Source: Zygnema cylindricum (taxonomy: Eukaryota; Streptophyta; Zygnematophyceae; Zygnematales; Zygnemataceae). From it: 64,000 nt of DNA. Positions 15,033 to 25,113 of the stretch are shown in pieces. The position numbers and the translations under genes are program-made. The stretch spans positions 204,761 through 268,760 of the forward strand of contig JBBHKE010000229.1 of the NCBI GenBank assembly GCA_037447655.1, read 5' to 3'. The notes below the pieces were generated by a model. The model searched no databases and was not told the origin of the DNA. It saw only the letters and a program-made list of their open reading frames with translations. Position 1 is the first letter of the stretch, and each line of letters starts with the position of its first letter.

Positions 15033-17208
15033 AAAAGGAAACATATGGGTTTATGGTAAGCATACAGGTTTATGGTGAGCATATGGGTTTACCGTGAACC
15101 ATTTCCAGAATAAGAAAGGAATTTGGTTGAAAGAGTTATCGGACATTTTACAGAGGAGCAAACGGGCACGTGCGTTATTTCCAAGGAGCTTCCTGGTAGG
15201 ATGATTTTGCTAGTGAAAGTCTCTTTGTCTTTTTGTTTCTTTTTTTTCCTCGACCATGGAAAAGCATTTTCTCGTGGTTTTGAACGTATGGCAAACGGGA
15301 TCTCCAACTTTTTTTGCGTTGGGTGAATTACATGAGGAGAAATTACCTTTTATTACCATAGAGGAGAAAACAAACGCTGAGACAGTGAACTTGTTTTGCA
15401 ACAGGATGAAGGGAGGGAAGTTGTTGTAATTACTGTAGAATGTTGAGAATAAGGCAAAGAGTTCTAGCTGAGATTCGTGCAGTCAAGCAACAATATAATT
15501 AGCTACATCAAAATTTTGCACCAAAGTGGTAGTATACACCAATAGTTGATCAGGTTCCTGGTTCTACTTTGACAGGGAAAGATAAAAAAGCTAAAATGTC
15601 TTGAGGACGATTACTTTGACGGAGAGATAAAAAGAAAAAGGTAAATGTGGACGGTTGGGTTTTGGTTCAAGATTAGGTTTCCGACCAGTGCCAATGTTTG
15701 CACTCCAGGTCCATAGTCATCCGATATTTTTTTCGCGATCGTTAGAAGTTGATGAACATAACACGGGAACCATGTCAATTTGAGGTGTTATTTTAATCAG
15801 GATCTCGGGACATACGCACCAACATTCAATGCATTGAAGTTCTCACTCTTGTAGCACTTGGTGTCACAAACAAAGAGTTTCATGAATGCCTCAAATAACT
15901 AAGGATTCTGTAACATAACATTAGCTTAATCTCTCCACTTTTCAAGCTCTGTGTAATACTATGTATTTGCAATTCTTTTCAGAGTTTACTTTTATGTAAA
16001 CAGTTGTTTGACTATGTAATGTTAGAAGCCACGCCAATCCGGTAAAGTACACTGTATATCGCTATTAGTGTTAATGTTTTTTTCGCCAATTAAATCATTT
16101 TTTATTTGTACACACTTGTCCAATTTTCAATTGAAGACTGCCAATCAGAAGCTGAGTATCTTTCCTTTCAAACAGGATAATCATATTCACAATCCCACAT
16201 GTGCGTACGTAGGATTTTTCGGGTTTTAAGTGGCAAAAAAAACAATGACACTAATAGTGATACGGTGTAGCTCTGGTTACTATGGGTGATGAAAGATGTA
16301 TGATAAGAACTAGACAGTTCGAAGAAAACCAGAAAGGGTCCTGATTGCGATTACAGTCTAAAAGTATGTGTCTTGAAGTATGTGTGTTTTGTGTTTCGTG
16401 TGAACAAAAAAAATGGGAAGGTGGCCCTACGACATACACATATTGCCTACTGCTTTCAGAATGATGATGATGCATTCCAATGCACCCGATATCAGTTTTG
16501 ACCCCAACGGGCAAGCGTAGAATGATAGGATTTGTTTTTTTGTGAAGGTGTAAAAGCAAGGAGAAATATTAGTGTTTCTATCGAACCTAGCGAGTTTTGA
16601 CACACTTAGAATTACAGAAATTTTGCTTTTAATTTCAAATGAAAACTTGTTAAACACCCTTTTACCCCGAAGAAAAAATCTTTTAGCTCCAGAATGACAA
16701 TTTTTGTTTCCTTTCTTTACCTAAGGAAAATGTCATCCTTATGATTTGTAAAAAAAAAAAAAAAAAAAAAGCAAGATAAATCAAAAAGCACGATGGTAAA
16801 CCAGGGGTAAAGCATGGTTATCTAAACATCGAGTAAAGTACCGAAAAATAAAGATATAAGAGTTGCCAAATTTTGTGGATTCAAACTTGTAGGAAGATTT
16901 TACTCGTTCCTGTGAAGATTTTTGACATCATTTAGGGCCATCTGATAGCAACCTAGGAAGTTTCTCGTCTCAAGAGTAATGAACGGCACTAGCTCCAAGT
17001 TTCTCCAAAGGATCCTCTGTATTTGCCTATGGTGTTTTTAGAGAGGAGAGACCCTGGGAGCCCTCCCGCTCCTGTCCTCGCGTCTTTTTTTTTATCATCT
17101 ATTATTTCATCTCTTACTTATCATCTCTTATTTATCATGTCTGTGATGTTAATATCATGGCTTTACAATGTGTGCAAGCTTCTATCCTCCTTTGATCTAT
17201 TATTGTAA
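15033..17208. other. Nup62 3' flank, unassigned
   Basis: This probably holds the Nup62 3' UTR and then intergenic AT-rich DNA. There is a run of 20 A at about 16750-16770, followed directly by a sequence (GATAAATCAAAAAGCACGAT and on) related to the end of the inverted-repeat element at 17210. The open frames here (15089-15307, 16251-16559) show no domain. Confidence 0.45.
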
Positions 17209-17209
17209 A

Positions 17210-17907
17210 TGCAGGATAAATTAAAAGAGCACGATGGTAAACCATCTATGAATCATCCGCACGTTCCGGATCTTCCTCATTGTGCTACGTTGAGCTTCAA
17301 GGGTTCATAAGCCTGGGCAGTTTTTTAATTATGTTGGGTATCCGCTGGGTAGTTTTTTGTTAGGTGCATTTTTTCTTATTGGTTTCATGCTTGTTGTTCT
17401 ATTCCACGTCCTTTTGCTAGTTTGCCTCTTTGAGTTAGTTTCTTTTGCAATGTTTTTCAGGTTGTGTTCGGTTTTCCAGTTTCGCTTTGGTTTCTTATTC
17501 CTGTTGTTCCTTCGTAGATGGTTTACCATCGCGATTTCTTTATTATTCATTTCATTTGTTTCCATGATCTGGCTTTACAGCGAGTGCAGGCTTCTATTCT
17601 CCTCCGATCGGCTGTTGCGGTTATGGATCGTCGCCGTGTTCCGGAACTCCCTCAACGTCCCCCCCCGGGCTGGGGGGACTTACGAGGTTGCTTTTCGTAG
17701 ATATTTAATTGAGTTGGGGTTGGGGTTGTAGTTTTGGTTTTGTGAGTTGCTGTGCTTTTTATTTTTTATTTTGAGTTTGGGTGCTTTTATTTTCTTTGTT
17801 GTTTCGCTCTCTTTGTTTTTTTTTGTAGTTTTTCAGTTTTGGCCATGTCACCCCTTTTGTGCCCCCGGACTCAGATGGTTTACCATCGTGCTTTTTAATT
17901 TATCCTG
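17210..17907. mobile_element. T-rich element with about 37-bp inverted ends (unclassified)
   Basis: The sequence at 17210-17242 (ending ACGATGGTAAACCATCT) recurs in reverse at about 17871-17907 (AGATGGTTTACCATCGTGC to TTTATCCTGC). The interior is strongly T-rich, with one internal copy of AGATGGTTTACCATCG near 17516 and a duplicated block (GGCTTTACA...GTGCA.GCTTCTAT) at about 17158 and 17570. I could not find a convincing target-site duplication. Similar ends occur at 16787 and, upstream of actin, at about 51455-51500. The frame 17357-17731 is a hydrophobic read of T-rich DNA, not a membrane protein gene. Confidence 0.5.
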
Positions 17908-20074
17908 CTATTCTCTTATGATCTGGATAGTGGTTTATCATCAAGATTTCTTAATCGAGCTCGTCCTTTGATTAAAAAATTGCGATGATAAATTTTCTGG
18001 GTAATGGAAACAAATGAACTGGAAACCCAAATGAAACTGAAAAGAAAATGCACAAAGCCAAATGCACAAAGGACGCAATGGAAATGGATGGAGCTCGAGA
18101 ACCAAAAAAAAAAAAAAAAACCACATTCAAAACAAACTTGCCAATAAGTGGAAATAAAGAAGATTTGCTCATCCTCCATAGAAAGCCACCAAGAATTATC
18201 ATTGAAGTTATTTAGGATTGTAATATATGATTACAGTAATATACAATAGAGGAAAAATACAGTAGTTTTGATGAGATGTTAAAAGCTAAAAGCTCCAGAA
18301 GCTTGAAGTACATATGATAACCAAGCGGCTTCATAACAGTAAATTTGGTGAGGTGATACGAGCTTATTATATAAACCTCGAATCATAATTAGGCGATCGA
18401 AACCACTAATATCTTACTATATATAGCATATCTACAGGTTTCACCTATGGTATATTCAACTATCTACATCTTTTAGGTACAAGTAACTAAGTGAATTCCG
18501 CAATATGTGGTAATTAAAATACCTATCAACACCTTGTAGCCACAACATGCTTTATTAAAAAAGAATCGATTCTCGCAACAGAAACCTCCCTCGGCAATTA
18601 CCATCCGTACACAATGGCCTCAGTCAACTGACCTCATTCAACTCCATCTCCATTTTCCTATTTATATTCTGTATTTCTAACTATACACTAGCTATAGTTC
18701 TTCTTCAGCTTTCTTAGAAGAATAGAAGCCCGTCTCGCTTTCCCTCGATTCCCTCTTCTTTCCCTCAATTCCCTCTTATTTCCCTCAATTCCCTCTCCTT
18801 TCCCTCAATTCTCTTGTCTTTCCCTCAGTTCTCTCTTCTTTCCCTCAATTCCTTCCTCTCCTTCGATCTTTTTAGGTCAGTTTCTCATCCTCTGCCTCTC
18901 CACTCCCACAAACCATTGAAACTAACGTCCCATACAGCTTTTGATTCTCGAGTCAATTCGAACCACGAGTCCACGAGATTGGCCAAAGAGGCGATTTTAT
19001 ACCCATTTGTGCCCTGCGTTTTTGTAAGGAAGATCGAAGAGATGAAGGCAAGTATTTTAAGCCAGAAAAAAAACCATCACGTCTCCTCCCTACATGACCT
19101 CCTAAAATTGACATTTCCCACTTCCTTCTTGATATTACCTGGGAAAGCGATTCATTAGAAAGTTCACCGCATTTATTCTGGATTACAGTGAATTTGGTTT
19201 TTGCAATTTTTCGATGTGCTTTCACATTACGGTGCGAAACAAAAAAAATGAAATGGGGAGACAAAATAATTATGGTCCACTCTAATTTTGGTCATTTTTT
19301 TATTACATTACCATGCGCTGATTTTTTGATACAACACCTATCCTTCTTAATATAAGACCTACCATTCTTAATAAAATGCTGATTTTTTGCAGCACATTTT
19401 TCAAAATATGCACATAGAATCCATGATATGGACATAGGCATATTCTCCCTCCTCACACCAAATATAGAGTAAGACCAAAGGATGACAACAACATGACAAA
19501 AAAAATGTAAGTGAGAATATGTTAATTAATTATCAGATGAAGAATATATGGACTACAAGCTCCGACATACATGAAACCGCGTTTACTGGACTGCCAACAT
19601 TTCTCGCTCACATATGAAGGACGTGGTATACAGCATTTGCGAATTCTCTTCACGGTTTGCCACTCAAAGACAGCAACAAGAAGTCACCATTATCCACGCA
19701 AACAATGGTCGGCAACATAATGACATCGCCACTGTCATTAGTGTGCACGCCACTAAATTGGAACGAAGTCAGTACTAGTATTGACAGGAAAATCAAGTCG
19801 AATTTCGGTTTCAGTTCATAATTTTTTAAATCAACCTGCAACAATAGTCATCACTATGACAAGACTAATCGCAAAGAACCCATACCTGAGACCTGGTAAA
19901 ACTTCCTCAGCCGATAACGTTTCGCCAGGTGGCGGCCGGAGACACGACCGTACCGCCGCCCTGAACTCGCGACGTCGCAAAGCGTCACACACGAGAGCCT
20001 CCGCGAGAAGATTGTCAGACACATGTCCTGCACTCCTCCCACCAGTTTTAGATTTCGGTGGCAATTTTTCAATT
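17908..20074. other. Spacer downstream of the F-box gene
   Basis: AT-rich intergenic DNA, probably including the F-box 3' UTR. An A-run of 17 lies at 18104-18120. The frames 18814-19158, 18953-19264 and 19650-19844 show no domain. The minus-strand frame 20115-19831 is GC-richer than its surroundings and could be an alternative C-terminal exon of the F-box gene (see that entry). Confidence 0.4.
18730..18870 (+). repeat. Pyrimidine minisatellite, about 22-bp unit
   Basis: Five to six imperfect copies of a unit close to TTTCCCTCAATTCCCTCTTC. Copies differ at one to three bases. Confidence 0.85.
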
Positions 20075-20108
20075 TCAATTTTCGCTGTCGGATAAATCAT
20101 CGACTTGG

Positions 20109-20155
<47 letters not shown>

Positions 20156-23100
20156 TATGAATTTCAATTTTAACTGTCTGATACATCATTGATTCTACAG
20201 CCAAGCAGCGAAAGGAAATCAACGGCATAGAAAAAAAAACGACAATGAAGTCAAGAGGCTAATAAGGATGACAACACCCATCAAAAACTGACGTGTATCA
20301 GATGTTTATAGATGAGTTTTGATACGAGGCTTCCGGTTTGCTTACCGATTGGGATTCCGAGGATACGAACGCGTTGGATAGCCACACAATAGCCATCAGG
20401 AAGACCATCATTTCCCCAAAAATCACCTGCAATGGCTTCCTGCATTCCTTTCAACTGAAGACGAACGTAATCTCCGACCACTAAACTCGGACTGCGGAAC
20501 AATAGAGTGTGGACCGCCATCTCATTCTCGACGCTTTCCATGTGAGAGGTAAAGTGAAACTGTGTCTCCTCAAAACCAACATCTACCTGCAAGAAGCATC
20601 CATTTTGATTTCTTGTGTGAAAACGTTTTTTCTAACAAAATTTGCTAAGATCAGAGAACAAATCGTCCTACATGCGACGTAAACGAGGTTGAGAACAGCC
20701 GTACAAAATATCATTTAGTTCTTATCACTTTTAAGTGAGATTTAACTACTTTTCCTCAGGTCGATGTATCCAGAAGGAGAGAGAAGAAGATGCAAAAAGT
20801 TTGCTATGAGTTTCCATATAGATTACAAAAACACACAGGAGGAGACAGGCAAATGAGAGAAACATATTCTTTGCGTGACAACAAATCTCATGACATCTTC
20901 CAATCGGGGTCTTCCTACCCGATTACCTTGCAGGCCTTTCCAGAAAAAAATTTAAATTTTAAAATGACATTAAATTTTTAGAATGGGGTGAAAAAGAAAA
21001 ACTAAACATTGCGCTTTTTAAAGAGCATCATCTGAAACAAGGAGGAAATGGTGGTGTAAATTTTCCAATTTAGCATTTTCTCGACATGATATTCAGTATG
21101 TATCGCATTATAAAAACATTATCAGCAAGTTCCTTTCTTCTTTTCGTTGCAGTCTAAATGATACAAAATGCAGCTGAGCTTCTTTCTCTTCAAATATGTA
21201 CACCATAAGCATAAAGAAAATTGAGCATATAGTGATGATATGTAAAGTGATATCAAGAAAAAAAAATGGTATATTCGATAACTGGGCTGAATTAAGCTAC
21301 AGGGAGTGTTTTTATTGAAATTACCTTTTTAGTAGCCTAGAAAAATCACATCTTGAGATATTTAAACAGCTCTAAGATTTAGATTGGGTGCTTGGCCAAA
21401 CTCAAGAAACGGAACACCCTAAATAAAACTCCAAATTTCCAAAACAAAATTCAGAAAACGAAATAAAGAGTTTGCACTAAAGATACGGATCCAGCGACCA
21501 AAGAAGACTACTTGGATTTGAAAATACCCTCAGTACCTTGTGAATCGCTATTAATAACAGTAACATAAATTAATTAAATCTGTCCCGGTTTTTTGCCCTC
21601 TAAACACAAAATAGCGTTCATAATACTACTTTTTTTTTTCTTAAAACGCTAATTCTTTTTGCCGTTCACAATCGCCCACAACGTTTGGTCCGGAAACAGA
21701 ATAATTAACACAAAGACAGTCCTCATATTAATTATTTCATAACGCTAATAGCGATTCACGGTGTAGATTCAATGGATTAAATAATAACCAAGAATCTGGT
21801 ATGGGAAAACATAAAAAAAGGGCCAATTTTCAGCTCTACTAACCTCCATATAATTTTGTTGTGAACTGATCTTGTGGTCCAAAATTATTATAACAATGTA
21901 TCTGGGTGGTTTTCAACTTTTTTCAACGCCTTCATTTTGTAACATCAAATTTCAAGCATATCTTCTTCTGAGTATCACCAGGTCCTGTTGGCTCATTTCT
22001 ATACCTTTTTTCCATGGATGCCGTTGGTTTGGCAGGCTTTGACTTGGAAAAATTCCCTTGTTTTTAACGGTTATTTTTTTAGTCGTTTTTAATAGTTGTT
22101 TCTAAAAAGCTGTTCTAATAGTTATTCCTAAGAGTGTAATGGTCGACGACATGGATACAGTGTGAATTTGGGGGGTTCACTACTGCCCATCGTTATTAGT
22201 GTTGATAACACTAATTCGGTCGCGGCCGTTAAGACTATTCTCATCTAGTCTAGCTATGTCCTATCTCTATTTCTATATGTCCTACTCCCTGAACATGTGT
22301 ACTCCAATGTTTCTTCGACGTCCGTTACTCAACAAGGCTATCAATACAGGATCTCATGTCACGTGGCAGCACCTCAGATACTGATGTATATCGATCAAAG
22401 TTGCAAACAATATACAGCAATCTCCATAACATGGAAATATCGAGGAGCTAAACTGACTAATAAGTGATAAGATATTCTACACCGTGAATTGTTATTTGCG
22501 ATTGCAACACTAATTTGGTGTCAGCCTCCCTCCGACCACAAAATAGAGTCAACAATACCAATTATTTTCCTTAACATTACTTCTTTTGCCGGTTCAAAAG
22601 CAACCATGTCATTTGAAACTAAAATTAGTGTAATAAGACTGATAGAAACCCACACTATTAACTTCTTGGTCTATGAAGACTCCATGTGTACAGACCTGCA
22701 GGTGCTGGTGACCGTTTCAAGAATTCTTAAAGTTGCCTTACGGTCAGAGAGCAAAAAAGGGAAAAAAAAAGGGCGCCAAAGTTAGTGTTACACTAATAAC
22801 AATTCCAGGTATATAGACCTGCAGGTATCCGGGAGCGATTTATTACTAATAACACTATTTTGTTGTCAGAGAGAAAAAAAAACAAAAAAAAATGGCATTG
22901 AATTGGTGCTGTCCACACTAATAACGATCCGCGGTGTAGGAGACCCGCAGGTATCCGGGAGCGTTTAAATAACTATCAACACTATTTTGTGGTCAGAAAG
23001 CAAAAAAAAACGGCACCGAATTAGCGTGTTAAAGAATTAGCGTTAAGAAAAAACGATTCGTACAATTAACGCTATTATACGGCCAGAGAGCAATCCGGCA

Positions 23101-25113
23101 CCAAATTAGTGACATTGACGCTAGTAACGATTCTCGGTGTACAAAACTGCTGGTATCTAGGATCGTCAAAAGAATTATTAAGTACTAACGTTATTATTAA
23201 TTTGTGTTAACAGTATTAATCAACACCATCGACGCTAATAACAATTCAGTGTAGAAAACTCAGGTGCCTAAGATCGTTGAAAGAATTATTAAAAAGTAGA
23301 GCTATTATTGATTAATCTTAATAAATATTAGACAATGTTATTGACGCTAATAACGATTCATAATGTACAAACCTGACGGTGTCTAGGAGCGTTGAAATAA
23401 TCACTAAATATCGACGTTATTATTGATTACTGTTATTATTATTCATCAGTGCTATTGAAACTAATAAGAAGTCACTGTGTAGAAACCTGACGGTGTCTAG
23501 GCGCATTTACAGAATTAGCAAATATCAACGTTATCACTTATTCTTGTTAATTTTTATTAATAGGTGCTACTGACACAAACAGCGATTCCGGTGTACGGAC
23601 CTGCAGGTGTTGGGGAGCGTGCACTCTCCGAAGGACAGCTGGCACCACCTCCACACCCGTCACGATACACAGAGGATGCTCGAGCTTGTACAGAAGACAC
23701 TCCACACGTGTGGGATCGGCTGTGGCCTGCAGGGCAATAGCGAGGGAGGGGGAGGAGGAGGAGGATGGAGAGGTGACAGGAAGGGGGAGGGGGAGAGGGA
23801 GAGGAAGAGGGAAGGGGAGGGGCCAGGGGGGAAGAGAGAGGGAGAGAGAGAGAAAGAGAAAGCCAGAGAGAGAGATAGAGAGAGAGAGAGAGAACACGCC
23901 TTGGTATCAGAGCTAGGGCTTCCATATAATAGCGGGCTTGGACAGCCTAGCGCATATACTCAAAGACGCAGTTTTTACAGTTTCTTTTCCAACGCATCTC
24001 TCTCCCTCTCCCTCTCCCTCTCCCTCTCCCTCTCCCTCTCCCTCTCCCTCTCCCTCTCCCTCTCCCTCTCCCTCTCCCTCTCCCTCTCCCTCTCCCTCTC
24101 CCTCTCCCTCTCCCTCTCCCTCTCCCTCTCCCTCTCCCTCTCCCTCTCCCTCTCCCTCTCCCTCTCCCTCTCCCTCTCCCTCTCCCTCTCCCTCTCCCTC
24201 TCCCTCTCCCTCTCCCTCTCCCTCTCCCTCTCCCTCTCCCTCTCCCTCTCCCTCTCCCTCTCCTCTCCCTCTCCCTCTCCCTCTCCCTCTCCCTCTCCCT
24301 CTCCCTCTCCCTCTCCCTCTCCCTCTCCCTCTCCCTCTCCCTCTCCCTCTCCCTCTCCCTCTCCCTCTCCCTCTCCCTCTCCCTCTCCCTCTCCCTCTCC
24401 CTCTCCCTCTCCCTCTCCCTCTCCCTCTCCCTCTCCCTCTCCCTCTCCCTCTCCCTCTCCCTCTCCCTCTCCCTCTCCCTCTCCCTCTCCCTCTCCCTCT
24501 CCCTCTCCCTCTCCCTCTCCCTCTCCCTCTCCCTCTCCCTCTCCCTCTCCCTCTCCCTCTCCCTCTCCCTCTCCCTCTCCCTCTCCCTCTCCCTCTCCCT
24601 CTCCCTCTCCCTCTCCCTCTCCCTCTCCCTCTCCCTCTCCCTCTCCCTCTCCCTCTCCCTCTCCCTCTCCCTCTCCCTCTCCCTCTCCCTCTCCCTCTCC
24701 CTCTCCCTCTCCCTCTCCCTTACCTGGCTCCGCCACAGGGACTCCTCGCACAGCGTCCTCTCCACTCCGAGATCTCCAGCCTGGCTTGAGGCAGCCATGG
24801 CCGTCACTTTCAGCTCATTCCGCCATGACCACGACGACCGCATGGCGACCATGGATCGAAAGATTCGCTTCCACAAACTGCCGCCACCTGTCCTTCTGGC
24901 GTGACTCTGTCTGGTTTCAGGGAGAAGGAGAGGAGGAGAAGGACCACAGAGAGCATCCACCTGTGAGCGCCACAGTTCTTCTGAGTCAGCCAGACGGCGC
25001 CACGTGGCACAGACAGAGGCAGCAGTGCAGAGACTGCGTGTGTCTAGGTGGCGGAAGCAGAGGATTGCCACGTCATCACATTCCCATATGCTTCCGCCAA
25101 TGCCATTTGACAT
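20075..25113 (-). CDS. F-box protein, At4g00755-like
   Basis: F-box proteins link substrates to SCF ubiquitin ligases through SKP1. Exons: 25113-24724 (130 codons), 23726-23601 (42 codons), 20586-20346 (phase 1 at its end) and a probable short last exon 20103-20075. The F-box motif is at residues 12-50 ([30 protein letters not shown]). A region with [20 protein letters not shown], then [19 protein letters not shown], then [32 protein letters not shown] and [14 protein letters not shown] follows the order of Arabidopsis At4g00755-type proteins as I know them. Donors CAG|GTAAGG and CAG|GTCCGT and acceptors TGCAG|G keep phase 0. The last exon is weak: it would add VDDLSDSEN and a stop (261 aa in all, shorter than the family); a longer minus-strand frame at 20115-19831 is the alternative. 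Both large introns are packed with repeats. Target unknown. Confidence 0.8.
20115..20157 (+). repeat. (TA)n microsatellite followed by a T-run
   Basis: A pure TA dinucleotide run of about 17 units, then about 10 T. It separates two related copies of a 36-bp sequence (20071-20106 and 20160-20195, about 80 percent identical by eye), the first of which may contain the last coding bases of the F-box gene. Confidence 0.9.
22478..23610. repeat. Tandem array of about 115-bp units made of a MITE end plus an exon-2 end copy
   Basis: A motif close to ACCTGCAGGTGTCTAGGAGC recurs at about 22690, 22813, 22939, 23144, 23253, 23368, 23481 and 23596, mostly 109-126 bp apart. Between motifs lies an AT-rich part with CTAATAACGATTC.CGGTGTAC, the end sequence of the TA-flanked MITE family. 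Copies are well diverged. On the minus strand the motif corresponds to the last bases of F-box exon 2 plus its 5' splice site, and the real exon 2 donor at 23600 is the final unit. The array lies in F-box intron 2. Confidence 0.75.
23740..23893 (+). repeat. Purine-rich tract (pyrimidine tract of F-box intron 1 on the - strand)
   Basis: About 155 bp almost entirely of G and A (GGGGGAGGAGGAGGAGG, later GAGAGAGAGAGA). Read on the minus strand it is a very long CU tract ending 14 bases upstream of the exon 2 acceptor of the F-box gene. Confidence 0.9.
23902..23913 (+). other. Initiator-tRNA primer-binding-site-like sequence, possible LTR element relic
   Basis: TGGTATCAGAGC followed by TAGGGC matches the usual plant Ty1/copia primer-binding site (complement of the 3' end of initiator tRNA-Met). 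No LTR could be recognised on either side, so it is a relic at most, sitting inside F-box intron 1. Confidence 0.35.
23997..24720 (+). repeat. (TCTCCC)n hexanucleotide array, about 120 units
   Basis: About 724 bp of perfect TCTCCC repeats with a single irregularity near 24262, where one C is missing and the phase shifts. On the minus strand it reads (GGGAGA)n and starts right behind the F-box exon 1 donor (GTAAGG|GAGAGG). All long open frames that read [18 protein letters not shown] or GEGEGE through it are artefacts of the repeat. Confidence 0.97.

Noticed and set aside
17357-17731. 124-residue hydrophobic protein resembling a membrane protein
   Set aside because: It is the product of T-rich repeat DNA inside an inverted-repeat element, with no motif and no other support.
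22478-23610. CRISPR-like array
   Set aside because: Units are diverged over their whole length with no constant repeat and unique spacer pattern, and the host is a eukaryote.
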